Of a stretch of 51,046 nucleotides of DNA, positions 7,358 to 15,267 are shown one piece after another. The stretch spans positions 1 to 51,046 of the forward strand of contig JAIPJL010000008.1 in the NCBI GenBank assembly GCA_021734165.1, given 5' to 3'. This DNA comes from a bacterium. GTDB taxonomy: Bacteria > Electryoneota > AABM5-125-24 > Hatepunaeales > Hatepunaeaceae. Both the position numbers and the translations under genes were made by a program. Position 1 is the first letter of the stretch. Each line of letters begins with the position of its first letter. The notes beneath the pieces were generated by a model. That model was not told the DNA's origin. It saw nothing but the letters and a program-made list of their open reading frames with translations, and made no database searches.

Positions 7358-9880
7358 ATGATTGAAAAAATCCTGTTAATCTTGTTCATCCTGTCAAGTT
7401 TCCTGAATACTGCCTACTGCCAGGAAGATGACCGCATCGACCTTGTATGCGAATTCGAGGATTTCTACGACTTCGAGTCCTTCGCGTACGTCGATACGCT
7501 GCTTTATGTTGCCAACCGCTATGGGCTTTTTGTTTACAGTTACAACGAAAACAACATGGAAGAACCGCCTGTCGAACTCGTCCGTTATCGGACAAGAGGT
7601 GAAACCGAAGCTCTGCTGATAGTGGATTCTCTCTGTTATCTTGCTGACGGATACGCCGGATTACGCATAATCGATATTTCAGATATTTATAACATACAGG
7701 AAATAGGCTATTGCGAAGAAGCTTCGGGTGGTCAGTTTATGCAGCTACAAGACGATATTCTTTACATGGCATGCGGCAGGAACCGTTTCCGTAGCGTTGA
7801 TGTCAGCGATCCGACTGATCCGGTGCTTCTGCAAACCTTTAACCGTGGTTCCGATGATTTCAGGATTGTCGATAACTTGATATATTCTGGCTGCAGCATT
7901 CACACATACATGGAAGTCTTCGACATTACAGATCCTTCTGATATTCAGATTGCAGGTCAGTATGATTTCGGTGAAAGAGGGAGCCCAAAAGGTTTAGAAA
8001 TTCATGATGATTACCTTTACTATGTTACAGATCGTAAATTCAGGATAATATCCATCGAGGATCCTGATAATCTGGAAGTGTTGTATGAGGATGATCATCG
8101 GTCGTGGAACGTAGGTGCCAATACTGTTAGATACTTTGGAGATCATCTATTATATATGCACAGCACTCATATCTGGAATGTAGAAGATCCATATGAACCT
8201 GAGATATTGTTTGGAACAGACTATGTTGAGAGATTCAGTGATTGGTCTGAAGTAAGTGAAACAGCATCTTTTTCATGTTGCAGGACCGGCTTTTACATAT
8301 ACAATATTGAAGATTTAAGGAATGTCGAAGAAATCCATTGGTTACCCTCAGCCTGCGGTCTTTCGGATGTTTATGTGCAGGAAGATATTATGTATGTAAC
8401 GAGTAAATATAAGTATGGTTCTAAATTTGATATTTACAATATAGAAGATATCAATAATCCGGTGAAGATTGGTGAGATTGATTCAACTGAGGGTGCCGGT
8501 CCATTTACGTATGGTTTTGATGGTATCTTTGTTCAGGATGATCTGGCAGTCTTATGGGCTTGGGACGGTCGACATGCCATATTGATTTATTCAGTAGCAG
8601 ATGCCGAACAACCGCGAATACTCAGCGAAATGGATGCAGTTTACCCCAGAGATATTATAGTTGATGGTGATTATATTTACGCTAGTTGTGAGATGGGCGG
8701 AGGATTTAAAGTCATATCCTTCGAAGACCCGGAACATCCGGAAGTAGTCTGGGAATTTCTACCACCTCTGGAGTACCAATTTAGATTCTTCGGTGTTGAT
8801 GTTGCGGGTGACTATGCTTATACTATTAGCAACCCGGGACGTAGTGACGGATGGGAGAGAAATTTCCATGTTTGGAACAAGAGCGATCCTGAGAACCTTG
8901 AACTCATTGGAAGATGTGAAGCTGAAGGTTTTGAAGGGAAGGTTGTTGTTAATGGTGATTATGCTTATGTTACTGCCTTTAGAGGGGGAGGTTTACTATC
9001 GGTGATTTCGATTGAGGATCCTGAAAATCCTGAATTGGTTAATACTATCGAACTGCCACAATATCCAACGGATTGTGCGGTGAAATACGGTTTACTCTTT
9101 TTAACTTTTGATAAGATGGGTTTTTACATATTCAATCTTGAAGATCCATCCGAACCTGAACTTGTAACCTGGTATGATACAGCATATTCCACCGGTGGTT
9201 TCGCATATTATAATCAACTGCATGTGGAAGACAGTTACGTATTCCTGCCAGGTATGATCTACGATGTTTCCAGGATCACCGGACGTTGGAACGTGGAACT
9301 TTCCGCTGAATTCCATAATTTTGGTGAAGTACAACTCAACACCGATTCCACCTTTCAGTTGACAATCAGCAACCTTGCCCAGCAATCCGTTGAGATACTT
9401 GATATATTGACTGACAGCCTTGCCTTCACGGTTGACTTTGACAGTGTTTTAACTATAGACCCAAATGAAGAGGCTTCATTAAATGTCACCTTCACTCCCA
9501 CAGAGCAGCGTAATTACAACGGAATGCTCACCATCCACACCGAACGCCGTGATCTGACAGTTGATTTATTCGGCACCGGCGTCGATCTTTCTGTTGCCGA
9601 TGAAGATATGTTACCTTTGGAGTTTGGGTTGTATCCTGCGTATCCCAATCCATTTAATTCGACCACCACAATCAGGTACGGGCTCGATAAATCGGCCCCT
9701 ACGCGGTTGGCGCTCTATGATCTTTCAGGACGGGAAGTGGTATGTCTCGTTAACGAGAAACAATCGGCAGGACGTTATCAGATCACTTGGGATGCGGAAG
9801 GAAGACCTTCGGGTATGTATCTGCTTCGTTTGAAAACTGAGGATCGTGAGAGGGTAACTAAATTGATACTTATACGTTAA
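7358..9880 (+). CDS. Secreted LVIVD-type beta-propeller protein with T9SS sorting domain
   Basis: The start at ATG 7358 is preferred over ATG 7340 because GGAGAGAG precedes it at good spacing and a clean signal peptide (MIEKILLILFILSS..) results, giving 840 residues. The body to about residue 640 is a run of propeller blades of the LVIVD type, each with a strand motif like YVADRYGLRIID, DPENPELV or SIEDPEN. Next come an ASH-like immunoglobulin domain (FGEVQLNTDSTFQLTISNL) and a C-terminal T9SS sorting domain with YPNPFNSTTTIRY and a final TKLILIR. A TATAAT (about 7301-7306) lies upstream, without a convincing -35. A signal-peptidase-like gene follows 18 bases downstream. Likely secreted and surface-attached; ligand unknown. 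Confidence 0.85.
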   Translation: MIEKILLILFILSSFLNTAYCQEDDRIDLVCEFEDFYDFESFAYVDTLLYVANRYGLFVYSYNENNMEEPPVELVRYRTRGETEALLIVDSLCYLADGYAGLRIIDISDIYNIQEIGYCEEASGGQFMQLQDDILYMACGRNRFRSVDVSDPTDPVLLQTFNRGSDDFRIVDNLIYSGCSIHTYMEVFDITDPSDIQIAGQYDFGERGSPKGLEIHDDYLYYVTDRKFRIISIEDPDNLEVLYEDDHRSWNVGANTVRYFGDHLLYMHSTHIWNVEDPYEPEILFGTDYVERFSDWSEVSETASFSCCRTGFYIYNIEDLRNVEEIHWLPSACGLSDVYVQEDIMYVTSKYKYGSKFDIYNIEDINNPVKIGEIDSTEGAGPFTYGFDGIFVQDDLAVLWAWDGRHAILIYSVADAEQPRILSEMDAVYPRDIIVDGDYIYASCEMGGGFKVISFEDPEHPEVVWEFLPPLEYQFRFFGVDVAGDYAYTISNPGRSDGWERNFHVWNKSDPENLELIGRCEAEGFEGKVVVNGDYAYVTAFRGGGLLSVISIEDPENPELVNTIELPQYPTDCAVKYGLLFLTFDKMGFYIFNLEDPSEPELVTWYDTAYSTGGFAYYNQLHVEDSYVFLPGMIYDVSRITGRWNVELSAEFHNFGEVQLNTDSTFQLTISNLAQQSVEILDILTDSLAFTVDFDSVLTIDPNEEASLNVTFTPTEQRNYNGMLTIHTERRDLTVDLFGTGVDLSVADEDMLPLEFGLYPAYPNPFNSTTTIRYGLDKSAPTRLALYDLSGREVVCLVNEKQSAGRYQITWDAEGRPSGMYLLRLKTEDRERVTKLILIR

Positions 9881-9898
9881 AAGGATTTCCTGAAAATT

Positions 9899-10537
9899 AT
9901 GCCGGAATCAGTGAAAACTCAGCATTTTATTTTAGACGCAACCTTCTACACAGGACCATCCATGAATCCGACGTTGAAGGCTTCTGACGTGCTGGAGATC
10001 ATACCTTACGGAGATAGTAAAATCAAATGCGGTGATGTTATTGTATTTATTTCACCAAATGATAAACATAAAGTTACACACCGGATAATTTCTATTTCAA
10101 AAAAGGGAATTGAAACCAAAGGCGATCATAATAAACATATCGATCCTTATTTATTAACGCGAAGTGATGTAATTGGACGTGTTAAATCGGTTAAACGCAA
10201 TAACAGAATTATCCGTATATATGGTGGAATAACTGGGAGATTGCAGTCTAAAATAATTCAATTAATTAATTATGCTGATCGTATTATTTCATTTTTAATT
10301 CATCCTGTTTATTTATTAATTATTAAATCCGGAATAATTAGAAAACTATTAAAAACGGATTCTAAATTACGAATTATTAATATTGAAAAACCAAATAGTA
10401 CGGAGTTGAAATTAATGTTTGGAAAGAAATCAATCGGTTATTATAATCAAACTCAAAATAAATGGGTAATTAGAAGACCATACCGGATATTCGTAGATGA
10501 GAAATCGCTTCCGAATCTCAAGTCGAATGAAGTGTAA
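9899..10537 (+). CDS. S24/S26-type serine peptidase (signal peptidase I-like)
   Basis: 212 residues from ATG 9899, with AAAAGGA upstream. The catalytic serine lies in TGPSMNPTL (near residue 20), a HRII motif carries the likely general-base His as in the SipW/archaeal-type branch, and TKGDHNKHIDP matches the GDN box. It has no N-terminal membrane anchor, unlike housekeeping signal peptidase I. Similar soluble S24/S26 peptidases are known beside genes for secreted or modified peptides. The C-terminal half (about 115-212) is basic and strikingly AT-rich at the DNA level (10200-10480) compared with the first half. It follows a T9SS-secreted protein by 18 bases and may process a secreted partner, which is inference. 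Confidence 0.75.
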   Translation: MPESVKTQHFILDATFYTGPSMNPTLKASDVLEIIPYGDSKIKCGDVIVFISPNDKHKVTHRIISISKKGIETKGDHNKHIDPYLLTRSDVIGRVKSVKRNNRIIRIYGGITGRLQSKIIQLINYADRIISFLIHPVYLLIIKSGIIRKLLKTDSKLRIINIEKPNSTELKLMFGKKSIGYYNQTQNKWVIRRPYRIFVDEKSLPNLKSNEV

Positions 10538-10582
10538 TGAGTCTTTTTATAAACTACGTTCGAGTGTCAATCCTTTGAAAAT

Positions 10583-10704
10583 AACTTAAGGTAACCCCCC
10601 TTTCTCCCCCCCTGCTGTACAGGGAGAGATGGGCGATCATACCCCTGATTTTCATTCCCGCACAGACTGAAAGTAAGGGGGCATAAGAGAGATTTCCTTA
10701 AGTT
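10583..10704. repeat. Possible 122-bp inverted-repeat element
   Basis: AACTTAAGG (10583-10591) is matched by CCTTAAGTT (10696-10704). Inside the ends, C-rich and G-rich runs (CCCCCCTT and AAGGGGG) also face each other. It has no coding content and lies in the gene-free stretch 10538-10881. I see no clear target duplication. Confidence 0.45.
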
Positions 10705-10720
10705 TGTGTATTAGTTTTGA

Positions 10721-10777
10721 TGTCAAAGGAAACCTTTGACACGAGACTTCATCCAGAGTAACAAAGCCTGCTTCGTT
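10721..10777. repeat. Double-hairpin repeat, copy 1
   Basis: There are two hairpins in series: TGTCAAAGG-AAA-CCTTTGACA (10721-10741) and AACAAAGC-CT-GCTTCGTT (10760-10777, one mismatch). The same two hairpins occur in the same order at 15120-15198. Confidence 0.65.
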
Positions 10778-10820
10778 GTTCAATGAAAGCGCTTCAGGAT
10801 CTATTGGCAGAATCAAATCC

Positions 10821-10849
10821 TTGTAAAAAGTAATAATTTACATTATCTT
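10821..10849 (+). promoter_or_regulatory. Promoter of the glycosylase gene
   Basis: TTGTAA (10821-10826) and TATCTT (10844-10849) are 17 bases apart. Transcription would start near 10856, just ahead of GGGAG (10868-10872) and the inferred ATT start at 10882. Confidence 0.55.
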
Positions 10850-10881
10850 CCTCAGTATAACCATTCAGGGAGTTCATACTA

Positions 10882-11313
10882 ATTCGTATCTGGAGCTTAC
10901 ATCCGAAATATCTCGATTCACGGGGATTAGTCGCATTATGGCGTGAGTCTTTGCTTGCGCAGGCTGTTCTAAGCGGTAAAACCAGAGGTTATCGGCATCA
11001 TCCTCAGCTTTTCAGATTTAGAGCTTGTACTAATCCTCTCGCTGTAATCGCAGCTTATCTTAGGAGTGTGTATGATGAATCTGATGAACGAGATTATACT
11101 TTCGATATAAATAAAATCAATAGTACACGATCCGTTAATAAAATGACTGTAACAGACGGTCAGCTTAGTTACGAATGGGAGCATCTGAAATCCAAATTGC
11201 GTATCCGTAATCAAAGCTGGTTAAGCCGGTTAGAGACAATTGAAAGACTGGAACCTCATCCAATTTTTAATGTAGTATCCGGTGGTTTAGAAGACTGGGA
11301 GAACGCAAGATGA
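10882..11313 (+). CDS. Pyrimidine-dimer DNA glycosylase family protein, ATT start
   Basis: The reading frame shows the family N-terminus RIWSLHPKYLDSRGL, then LLAQAVLSGKTRGYRHHPQL and QLSYEWEHL, matching small proteins annotated as pyrimidine dimer DNA glycosylase/endonuclease V, a DNA repair enzyme. The conserved N-terminus begins at ATT 10882, where homologues have ATG; GGGAG lies 9 bases before it and a promoter 33 bases before it. The frame is closed by TAA at 10858-10860 and has no ATG, GTG or TTG before 10951, which would cut off the conserved start. The product is 143 residues, near family length. Either a rare AUU start is used or the start codon has mutated. A K+ channel gene follows 38 bases downstream. 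Confidence 0.75.
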   Translation: MRIWSLHPKYLDSRGLVALWRESLLAQAVLSGKTRGYRHHPQLFRFRACTNPLAVIAAYLRSVYDESDERDYTFDINKINSTRSVNKMTVTDGQLSYEWEHLKSKLRIRNQSWLSRLETIERLEPHPIFNVVSGGLEDWENAR

Positions 11314-11351
11314 TCAGAATCCCAAAGGACTAAGAGATGAGCAAATAAACT

Positions 11352-12182
11352 ATGCCCATATTCGATAAAACGAAGTTGCACGGCTGGCGGTTGACTTTGC
11401 ATGAAGTTATCTACGAAACCAACACCCGCGCCGGTAAGATTTTCGATGTTGCGCTGATCGTTACCATTGCCATCAGCACTATCCTGGTCATGCTCGACAG
11501 TGTACAATCGATTCACAGCCAATACGGAAGTCTGATCCGTATATTTGAATGGATCATAACCGGTCTGTTTACGATTGAGTATATCACTCGCATTATCTGC
11601 GTTTGGCGTCCTTTGCGCTATGTTTTCAGCTTCTATGGTGTGATCGATCTTATAGCTATCCTGCCGACCTACTTGCGTGTTCTATTTCCCGGTGGACATT
11701 ACCTGATGTCGGTGCGTGCGCTGCGGATACTGCGCGTGTTTCGTGTAATGAAATTGGTGTTGTACATGCACAAAGGCGAAGTCATCCTGAAAGCGTTGAA
11801 AGCGAGTGGTCGCAAGATCATTGTATTCGTGTTTGCAGTATTGCTGATCGTCTTTGTGGTTGGATCGCTGATGTACTTGATAGAGGGAGAGGCGAACGGC
11901 TTCACCAGCATCCCGCGCAGCGTCTATTGGGCGATTGTAACGGTAACAACGGTCGGTTATGGCGACATATCACCGCAGACGCCACTGGGTCAGGCGGTAG
12001 CTGCGATACTGATGATACTGGGTTACTCGATTATCGCAGTGCCTACAGGGATAGTGGGAGTTGAGGTTGCGGGGGCAATGCGTCGCTCATCGAGACAGTC
12101 AAGGATTTGTCCTTCCTGCAAGAAATCAGGACATGACGAAGACGCTAAGTATTGTAAGTGGTGTGGGGATACTCTTAACTAA
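11352..12182 (+). CDS. Voltage-gated-type K+ channel with C-terminal zinc ribbon
   Basis: Six-helix cation channel of the Kv family, 276 residues. Membrane segments span about residues 25-215; the S4-like helix carries regularly spaced arginines (VRALRILRVFRVMKLV, near 118-133); the pore has the K+ filter in TVTTVGYGDISP (near residue 198). A C-terminal ribbon (CPSCKKSGHDEDAKYCKWCG) offers four cysteines for zinc. It would let K+ cross the inner membrane in response to voltage. ATG 11352 is the first good start, though the ribosome-binding site is weak. It follows the glycosylase gene by 38 bases, possibly in one transcript. Confidence 0.9.
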   Translation: MPIFDKTKLHGWRLTLHEVIYETNTRAGKIFDVALIVTIAISTILVMLDSVQSIHSQYGSLIRIFEWIITGLFTIEYITRIICVWRPLRYVFSFYGVIDLIAILPTYLRVLFPGGHYLMSVRALRILRVFRVMKLVLYMHKGEVILKALKASGRKIIVFVFAVLLIVFVVGSLMYLIEGEANGFTSIPRSVYWAIVTVTTVGYGDISPQTPLGQAVAAILMILGYSIIAVPTGIVGVEVAGAMRRSSRQSRICPSCKKSGHDEDAKYCKWCGDTLN

Positions 12183-12337
12183 ATTCTCATGTCAAAAGTT
12201 AGGTTTATTTGAGCTGATTAAAAAGAGAACGGGAATGCGAGGGTGAAGGTGTTTTTGGCGAGGTGATAAGAGAAATAATGTCAGACTATTCGGACAGACG
12301 CTGAAGCATGAACACGAAGTGTCTCACACTCTGAACT

Positions 12338-14065
12338 CTACCTGATCAGCATGAGTTTCCTTGATTGACTAAACCCTCCCGCCTCCAGCCTCACAAAATA
12401 CAATCCCGAAGCCAGATTACCTGCTGTCAAAGTTGCTGTATGGCAACCCGCCTGTTTAAATCCTTCAAATAGTGTCACAACCTCACGTCCCGAAAGATCA
12501 TAGAGCGCCATCCGCGTAGGGGCCGATTTATCGAGCCCAAACGATATGGTGGTTGTGGAGTTAAAGGGATTGGGATAAGCTTCACACAAACCAAATTCAA
12601 TTGGAATATCAGGTTCGGTGGCTTCTATGGCGCTACTGCTGTCTTCAAGGATGGTGATGTGAAGGTAGGTGGTGTCGCAGTTGCTCTCGTCGCGGCGCTC
12701 GAAGGCGATTAGACGAAACTGCCTGTCCAGACCGTATTCACCCTCATCAGCAGTGATGATCAACTGATTGTCAACGATCTCGCCGTTGGCGTGAATGCCG
12801 TTCCTTACACTGAAACCAAGCAAAGAGTCCGGTGAAACTGATGGCGTTACATAATCGCAGAAATAGCTAAGGTCATAGATCAATGTGTCATGTTCACACA
12901 TAGCAGTATCGGGAATCGGTAGCCAGCGCACCATATCCATGCCGGTCTTAACAAGCCAGAAATTACTACCCCTTACACCCTCACGACCATAATAAAGCGT
13001 AGAGCCACCCAAGGCATAACCGCCCTCGGGAGTTCTGACAACAGCAATGCATTCCGAATGTCGTCCAAACGCTGTACGCCATATTTCATTACCATCGAAA
13101 TCTAATCTGATAAGGGCAAATCTGCCGTTTGTTCCAGCGAGAATTATCCCGCCTTCAGGGATCAATATCACCGAATAACAATGACAAGTACCATCGAAAG
13201 TCCTTGACCAAATTTCTTCACCGGTTGAATCGATACGGACGGCGTACATTAAGTAATCATCATTATCTTCTTCCGAAATAACCGCAGAACCTCCCAATAC
13301 ATAACCACCGTCAGGCATCCTTTCAATTTCTGAAAGCATTTCAAAACGTTCTGTCCCGTAGGTTCGAGACCATTCAACCTCTCCTTCGCTGTCAACCTTG
13401 ATGATGTATCCATCAGCATCACCTGCTCCGAATGAAAAGGTGGTGCCGGAAAGTATAAAACCACCATCCGGCGTCGGATCTACATCCTGAAATTCATCCC
13501 AGTGATCACCGCCGTACCAACGCGACCAGATGACTTCACCATCGCTGTTTATTTTAACCAGCCAACAGTCATTATCACCATTTACGGAATTTCCATAACC
13601 GGCAAGGATGTAGGAACTGTCATCTATGACTTTAACCATGCGGAATTGCTCCGAACTGCCATCGTGATAATTCCGTGACCATTCCATCTCACCATCAGAA
13701 TCGGTTTTAACAACATAGCCGTTTGTACCTTCCTCGTTAGTTGAAGATTCACCTGCAATGATGAAACCGTCATCTACTGTTTGTGCAACAGCCCAAGCCC
13801 ATTCACTAATTTCAGTTCCATAGGTTTTTAGCCATTCCTCTTCACCCAGCGAATCGGTTTTCACCAGACAGAATTGATAATCGTGATCATCATCGTCGTC
13901 GTCATCATATATCCCTGTCAGCGCAAATCCGCCATCAGTGGTTTGAATCATGTAATAGCAGTAATCGGTATTCATACCTCCATAAGTATTAGACCACAGG
14001 GAATCAGGCTGAGCATGGACAATTCCTGACAAGATTATCAGGATTAACAGGATTCTTGTAAACAT
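12338..14065 (-). CDS. Secreted propeller-repeat protein with T9SS sorting domain
   Basis: 575 residues reading leftwards from ATG 14065, with GGAGATTTAA before the start. After a signal peptide (MFTRILLILIILSGIVHA) come about seven or eight repeats of 50 residues with the pattern TxDGGFxLxG, LVKTDSxGExxWSRTYG, typical of bladed propellers in secreted FCB proteins. A spacer of about 100 residues with little recognisable content follows, then a C-terminal T9SS domain (AYPNPFNSTTTISF, ending RKLMLIR). A 47-base stretch encoding the middle of this domain is identical but for one base to the same place in the 7358-9880 gene. Likely exported and surface-anchored; ligand unknown. Confidence 0.85.
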   Translation of the reverse strand: MFTRILLILIILSGIVHAQPDSLWSNTYGGMNTDYCYYMIQTTDGGFALTGIYDDDDDDDHDYQFCLVKTDSLGEEEWLKTYGTEISEWAWAVAQTVDDGFIIAGESSTNEEGTNGYVVKTDSDGEMEWSRNYHDGSSEQFRMVKVIDDSSYILAGYGNSVNGDNDCWLVKINSDGEVIWSRWYGGDHWDEFQDVDPTPDGGFILSGTTFSFGAGDADGYIIKVDSEGEVEWSRTYGTERFEMLSEIERMPDGGYVLGGSAVISEEDNDDYLMYAVRIDSTGEEIWSRTFDGTCHCYSVILIPEGGIILAGTNGRFALIRLDFDGNEIWRTAFGRHSECIAVVRTPEGGYALGGSTLYYGREGVRGSNFWLVKTGMDMVRWLPIPDTAMCEHDTLIYDLSYFCDYVTPSVSPDSLLGFSVRNGIHANGEIVDNQLIITADEGEYGLDRQFRLIAFERRDESNCDTTYLHITILEDSSSAIEATEPDIPIEFGLCEAYPNPFNSTTTISFGLDKSAPTRMALYDLSGREVVTLFEGFKQAGCHTATLTAGNLASGLYFVRLEAGGFSQSRKLMLIR

Positions 14066-14105
14066 TTAAATCTCCTATAAAACATTTCAGGTATTCAAGA
14101 GCGCT

Positions 14106-14133
14106 GTCAGGTGCGTCTGGTGGCGCACCTGAC
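14106..14133. repeat. Hairpin repeat
   Basis: GTCAGGTGCG (14106-14115) faces CGCACCTGAC (14124-14133) across 8 bases. It lies 40 bases upstream of the minus-strand T9SS gene. A GTCAG/CTGAC theme recurs at 14964-15006 and, more loosely, at 44096-44115. Confidence 0.55.
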
Positions 14134-14175
14134 GCCACTTCTAATTTTTTCTTTCTTTGATTTAATCAAAATACA

Positions 14176-14209
14176 ATCGGGGTATCAGAATATCAACTGA
14201 TGCCCCGAT
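14176..14209 (-). terminator. Terminator of the decayed T9SS gene
   Basis: ATCGGGGTATCA (14176-14187) pairs with TGATGCCCCGAT (14198-14209), 12 bp with one wobble. On the minus strand it is followed by TATTTTG. It sits just past the stop codon of the pseudogene at 14222. Confidence 0.55.
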
Positions 14210-14221
14210 CTTAGATTAGTG

Positions 14222-14440
14222 TTACTTGATCAATGTAAGTTTTAAGGTTTTCTCGTGACCCTGCGCAGTTATTTTACAGAAATACACACCAGCAGGAACG
14301 TTACCGCCTTCCCAGACTATGCTGTGCATTCCAGCATGGCGATCTCCAAATCGTTCGAGCGCATCACCTTTTATGCGGAAGAAAGACACTCCCGATTTTT
14401 TTTGGGGTACTGCATTTTAAACGAGAAATACCTCACCGGC
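14222..14440 (-). pseudogene. Remnant of a T9SS-secreted protein (C-terminal sorting domain only)
   Basis: Read on the minus strand, this encodes the last part of a sorting domain: DALERFGDRHAGMHSIVWEG, GNVPAGVYFCKI and a final KTLKLTLIK before TAA (14224-14222). Upstream, the matching strand (VRYFSFKMQYPKK) continues in another frame, with the shift at a run of eight T (14396-14403 on the plus strand); in the main frame a stop interrupts it. No body of the protein is recognisable further upstream. It is followed by its own terminator, so a complete gene probably once stood here and most of it was deleted or degraded. Confidence 0.7.
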
Positions 14441-14963
14441 GCTGAAAAAAGTGCACAGTAAGGCATTGAATGCGGTTACAATATTTTGATTAAGGACAGA
14501 GTAATCTTGCCCGATATAACCGAATACTCTTTCCTGTTTTATGTAATATTCTGACTTCATCAAAAATCTACGCCCTGCAATTATAAAATAAAGCGTTGCG
14601 GAATCTGTGAAGCGCAAGGAATTTATTCAGTCACTCCCTGCATGAATTTGGTTTAAGATTGACGATTAAGAATTAATTGTTTAATGCTTAAAATGAGCAT
14701 TACATCATTATTAACGAACATTTCTGCTAAAAGAATTTAAAACTATAAACAAAATTAAGGCATATTTGTCTGTAAGTCAATAGTATATCTATTTTTTTGT
14801 TTTATGAATCTGAAGAATTAAATTTATTGACAGAGTTTTGCCGTTTCATCACAGCATCTATCCTTCAGTGGATTAAGGAAGTTTGCTTTGTTATTAGTGA
14901 TGTCGTTCTCTGTACAGCGGATGTGACCTGCCAGTTTATATACATTTGATATTTCAGCACTTA
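14441..14963. other. Non-coding stretch without recognised genes
   Basis: This stretch is AT-rich. The short reading frames on both strands show no family motif and no ribosome-binding site. It may contain degraded sequence of the lost T9SS gene, but I can recognise none of it. Confidence 0.5.
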
Positions 14964-15006
14964 CCGTCAGGTCGCACTGCGACTTCGTCGCAGCAAGACC
15001 TGACGG
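14964..15006. repeat. Long imperfect palindrome
   Basis: The outer arms CCGTCAGGTC (14964-14973) and GACCTGACGG (14997-15006) enclose inner arms CTGCGAC (14977-14983) and GTCGCAG (14987-14993) with a TTC loop. It is a REP/BIME-like hairpin in the non-coding field. Confidence 0.6.
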
Positions 15007-15019
15007 AACAACCAAGTTT

Positions 15020-15040
15020 GCTATTATCGGACAGACTCCT
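15020..15040. repeat. Solo end of the 150-bp MITE family
   Basis: This stretch is the exact reverse complement of 7027-7047, i.e. the left end of the element at 7030 plus three flanking bases. No second end is visible nearby, so it is a fragment or a differently organised copy. Confidence 0.6.
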
Positions 15041-15119
15041 TTGAAGGGATGACGGGCTTGTTTTCCGGATATTTTAATGTCTCGATGACACGTGACACCA
15101 CACTTGGAATGATATCCTT

Positions 15120-15198
15120 TGTCAAAGGAGACCTTTGACACCACAATAATATCTCCTGTATGGCAGACGTTCCGTCTGCCAACGAAGCAAGCTTCGTT
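15120..15198. repeat. Multiple-hairpin repeat, copy 2
   Basis: There are three hairpins in series: TGTCAAAGG-AGA-CCTTTGACA (15120-15140), GGCAGACG-TTC-CGTCTGCC (15162-15180) and AACGAAGC-AA-GCTTCGTT (15181-15198). The first and third match the pair at 10721-10777; the middle one is extra here. Confidence 0.65.
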
Positions 15199-15216
15199 AC
15201 TCAGATTAAGATGAAT

Positions 15217-15248
15217 AAAAAATCCTGTCGCAATCGACAGGATTTTTT
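15217..15248. terminator. Bidirectional terminator
   Basis: TCCTGTCG (15223-15230) pairs with CGACAGGA (15235-15242). A run of six A precedes the stem and six T follow it, so it can work on both strands. It lies about 20 bases past the end of the leftward SpoIID-like gene, which it most likely terminates. Confidence 0.85.
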
Positions 15249-15267
15249 AATTAACTATGTTTTACTA

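Noticed and set aside
14417-14617. 66-codon minus-strand frame upstream of the T9SS remnant
   Set aside because: It is out of frame with the recognisable part (VRYFSFKMQYPKK) and shows no motif of its own.
14824-15144. 106-codon minus-strand frame
   Set aside because: It spans several hairpin repeats and a MITE end, and has no recognisable domain.
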